Of a stretch of DNA of 47,346 nucleotides, positions 43,801-47,346 are shown one piece after another (position 1 is the stretch's first letter; each line of letters opens with the position of its first letter). The DNA comes from JALZEG01 sp035942255 (lineage in GTDB: Bacteria; Actinomycetota; CADDZG01; WHSQ01). The notes below the pieces were generated by a model. It was given only the letters and a program-made list of their open reading frames with translations. It had not been told where the DNA came from and made no database searches. The stretch is taken from the NCBI GenBank assembly GCA_035942255.1, contig DASZDG010000051.1, positions 1 to 47,346 of the forward strand, in the 5' to 3' direction. Position numbers and translations under genes: made by a program.

Positions 43801-44063
43801 GGATGGCTCCTCAAACCCCCGGCACGAAGAGCGAGCACGAGGAGAAGCGCGGACCCGAGTACTGCTCGTGGGAGGGGTACGTCAGTCCATGGGAGCTGTG
43901 CTCCACGAGTGCGCTCGAGATGGGCACGGCCTACATGGAAGTCGAGTGGCACGACACGAACCAGGGCGCGGACTGGGTAAGGAACAACAACGGCAACGCC
44001 GGAGCGAGTATTGCATTCGGCACGGATTGCTGGATGGCCGATGCAGGTGGGGGGTGCGCGTGA
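40890..44063 (+). CDS. Large secreted PKD-repeat N-acetylmuramoyl-L-alanine amidase (amidase_3)
   Basis: A 1057-residue exported cell-wall hydrolase. A long basic N-region precedes a signal helix (GVLVVVLLLWSTALVHAG, cleavage near AFA-QA). A domain of unknown type follows, then four PKD modules, each with DWGDGT (IDWGDGTFSYP, VDWGDGTSSYP, IDWGDGTFSFP, IDWGDGTSTFG). The C-terminus is an amidase_3 zinc enzyme: FKVYLSPGH (H863), SSEWEEAWE (E878), AIHSNAGHG (H935) and YMEVEWHDTNQ (catalytic E1019), with the spacing of AmiC. It cuts the bond between muramic acid and L-Ala. ATG at 40890 has GGAAGGGG upstream and was preferred to TTG at 40857. The GerMN gene begins 22 bases after it. Confidence 0.85.
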   Translation: MERRRHGSVRSGSFGQRPRRVRSRSRSGVLVVVLLLWSTALVHAGSSSPAFAQAETDPCAPGSGDGTPEPWEPGDPYCEAPESVQVEDSGAGAPGPMPDEQPAEDDGAMTANAVGPGAPDETYRHWVGIQTSSFYTSGVIAAMTVVDPAIAHPSNDFVAQRLLVKNCDSTRWLSAGWIEAGDLGSYTQQYPFIRDSGGGFAIYVPDWIRSGDTFHIMLRPTGNGNMWGAFINTASMAWTLIHEFDMGTLSACGTEAMVQIDGASTAKNISFPNIRWGYGPDSGVTVRRPGSQQMEPWNTSIPTSEANSPPSAPSTYNTSYVARYYDWTVNYNAPAPPNQPPVVKIAVSPTSGTRSTVFKANLGASYDPEGNALGSLQIDWGDGTFSYPASTTADQSHQYPNVGGYWVRGYACDSKGACAYSDRQLVNVGNAAPVAVLNTTPASGNTSTSFSANLSGTNDPDGGTLSLRVDWGDGTSSYPSTTTQNVTHFYPRPGTFTITGVACDQTTCSTSAGRTAQVANRGPVTVLNLTPASGDRSTVFRASLAGTYDPDGESIGSGLRIDWGDGTFSFPSYLTHEVNHTYSSAGTYTVKGRTCDWYGACTEATKLAQVAFSNRAPTARMTVTPGQGDPTTTFSASLGTSTDPDRDTITGYEIDWGDGTSTFGKDGAHRYTAPGDYTVTGIVTDSWGAASSTTKTVRVCFGCATTPTLGPGDPVAVRFDDQHLDLPLEHYGYHNFTVLNSAGESVRNTALGWIATVSGVNGPLEFTGRLDQNGRAGFDYTGNKQGLDTLRVVVNTAVGTATRSYGTGTAPTPPTIPPDPCAITCVEQIPKAAQSSVDYEVHQIFEPGGGNWNGFKVYLSPGHFSYAQNEFPCGASSEWEEAWETGRLARDQLVALNYKVMMPKKNEDVGYTARVATAYDWWEDKNKKFAYVAIHSNAGHGSGKCGHNHSGTQLLYENAKDHALGAKIFSRMAPQTPGTKSEHEEKRGPEYCSWEGYVSPWELCSTSALEMGTAYMEVEWHDTNQGADWVRNNNGNAGASIAFGTDCWMADAGGGCA

Positions 44064-44085
44064 ACGCGCAGGCGGGAGCGAGACG

Positions 44086-44817
44086 ATGACGATGGATGCG
44101 ATGAAGCCGGGAACTCCGGAGGCGCAGGGTGAGAGCGGGGCACGAAAGAGGTTCCGGTGGCCGTCGCCCCTGATCCTGGCCGTGATGGCTGTCACGGTCG
44201 CCACCGCGGGAGCCGCCCTGACGTCCTTCGTCACCGGGAACCCGATCCTCCCGCTAGGCGACGACCCCACCGCAGCGCCGTCCGAGACGGCTCCGCCCAC
44301 GGCGGAGCCCTCCGCGCCACCCACCGCGCAGCCGACTGCAGAGCCCACGCCGGAGCCGGGTCGCGAAGAGGACGTCACGATCTACCTGATCGCTGCGACG
44401 CGGTCGAACGAGAACGATCTGCAGCTAGCCGCGTCGACGCGCCGCGTCGGGGTGGACGCGGGGCCGCTTCCGCTCGAACGCCGCATCGAGCTGACGCTTC
44501 TCGAGCTGCTCGCGGGGCCGAACCCGGTCGAGGTGGGGGAAGGGCTTGAATCGACTTTCATCCCGGCTACTGCAGGCATGTTGAACGGCGTCCGTGTGGA
44601 GCCAGGAGGGCGCGCGATCGTGGACTTCAAGAACTTCTCCGGTCTCATACCGCATGCGTCCACATCCGCCGGATCCGAGAACCTCCTCGGTCAGTTGAAC
44701 AGGACGATGTTCCAGTTCGAGGAGGTCACGAGCGTCACGTACTGGTTCGACGGGAGCTGCGACGCGTTCTGGCTCGACTGGCTCGGCGCAGCGTGCGAGA
44801 CGGTGCAGCGCTACTAG
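44086..44817 (+). CDS. Membrane-anchored GerMN-domain protein
   Basis: A 243-residue protein: cytoplasmic basic start, one membrane helix (about 29-48), a Pro/Thr/Glu-rich stalk (about 57-85), then a GerMN domain (VTIYLIAATRSNENDLQLAASTRRV, RIELTLLELLAGPNP, GVRVEPGGRAIVDFKNFSG). GerMN domains occur in spore germination protein GerM and in wall-associated proteins next to muramoyl amidases. It follows the amidase gene by 22 bases and is almost surely in its operon, so the two probably act together on peptidoglycan. ATG at 44086 has GGGAG upstream; further in-frame ATGs at 44092 and 44101 are possible. Confidence 0.82.
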   Translation: MTMDAMKPGTPEAQGESGARKRFRWPSPLILAVMAVTVATAGAALTSFVTGNPILPLGDDPTAAPSETAPPTAEPSAPPTAQPTAEPTPEPGREEDVTIYLIAATRSNENDLQLAASTRRVGVDAGPLPLERRIELTLLELLAGPNPVEVGEGLESTFIPATAGMLNGVRVEPGGRAIVDFKNFSGLIPHASTSAGSENLLGQLNRTMFQFEEVTSVTYWFDGSCDAFWLDWLGAACETVQRY

Positions 44818-44821
44818 CGGC

Positions 44822-47346
<2,525 letters not shown>

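Noticed and set aside
41811..44378. An 855-codon open frame on the minus strand opposite the PKD amidase and GerMN genes
   Set aside because: Val/Arg/Asp-rich shadow; the plus strand holds PKD and amidase motifs. Equivalent shadows at 17334-19502, 20370-22433, 29067-31271, 37158-39302 and 45104-47299 were dropped for the same reason.

Overview
The window is about 70% G+C, gene-dense DNA from a chromosome. Its gene families point to an actinobacterium (Actinomycetota): a homodimeric pyruvate dehydrogenase E1 (AceE), a WS/DGAT acyltransferase, a UvrD2-type helicase with an HRDC-like tail, a DipZ fusion protein, a PknB-like kinase and a GerMN lipoprotein-like protein. I see no rRNA, tRNA, CRISPR array, integrase or prophage gene. 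Many proteins carry secretion or lipoprotein signals. I infer a deep-branching, possibly uncultivated lineage, because several secreted proteins do not match any family I know; the class cannot be fixed from the sequence alone.

Layout. 0-3.2 kb: a CatE-like dioxygenase (cut by the window edge), prs, then a pcm-metallophosphatase pair joined by a GTGA overlap. 3.2-5.4 kb: a WS/DGAT gene whose stop codon is the insertion point of a 165-bp MITE-like palindrome, facing eda. 5.4-11.7 kb: a tightly overlapping operon nurA-herA-sbcD-sbcC, running into eda. This is the gene set known from archaeal DNA-end resection operons and is the most distinctive system here. 11.8-12.9 kb: a class V aminotransferase. 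13-20.6 kb: an envelope and secretion block (LVIVD-repeat protein, Ser/Thr kinase, a PG_binding_4-like membrane protein, two zinc-peptidase-like proteins of which one lacks the first zinc His, a DUF6174-META-META lipoprotein, an orphan Leu/Ile/Val-type binding protein). 20.7-25 kb: dipZ, a two-component pair and a divergent DM13 protein. 25-27.5 kb: uvrD2 followed by a staphylococcal-nuclease-like lipoprotein. 27.6-32.8 kb: secreted proteins, an SCP2 protein, a 57-codon small ORF and a thiolase. 32.8-40.3 kb: a lipoprotein, a PhoD-like phosphatase, a kelch-like lipoprotein, a penicillin-amidase family enzyme and a BsuPI-like protein. 40.3-44.8 kb: a lone receiver protein, a long hairpin-rich leader, a PKD/amidase_3 cell-wall hydrolase and a GerMN protein. 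44.8 kb to the end: aceE, cut at its 5' end.

Start signals are of two kinds. Many genes have a strong Shine-Dalgarno sequence. A second set (nurA, eda, WS/DGAT, uvrD2, the nuclease, the PG_binding_4 protein, and probably prs) has none; instead a TANNNT box ends 6-8 bases before the start codon, which is the layout of leaderless transcripts. Three gene pairs overlap as GTGA (stop of the first, start of the second), implying coupled translation.
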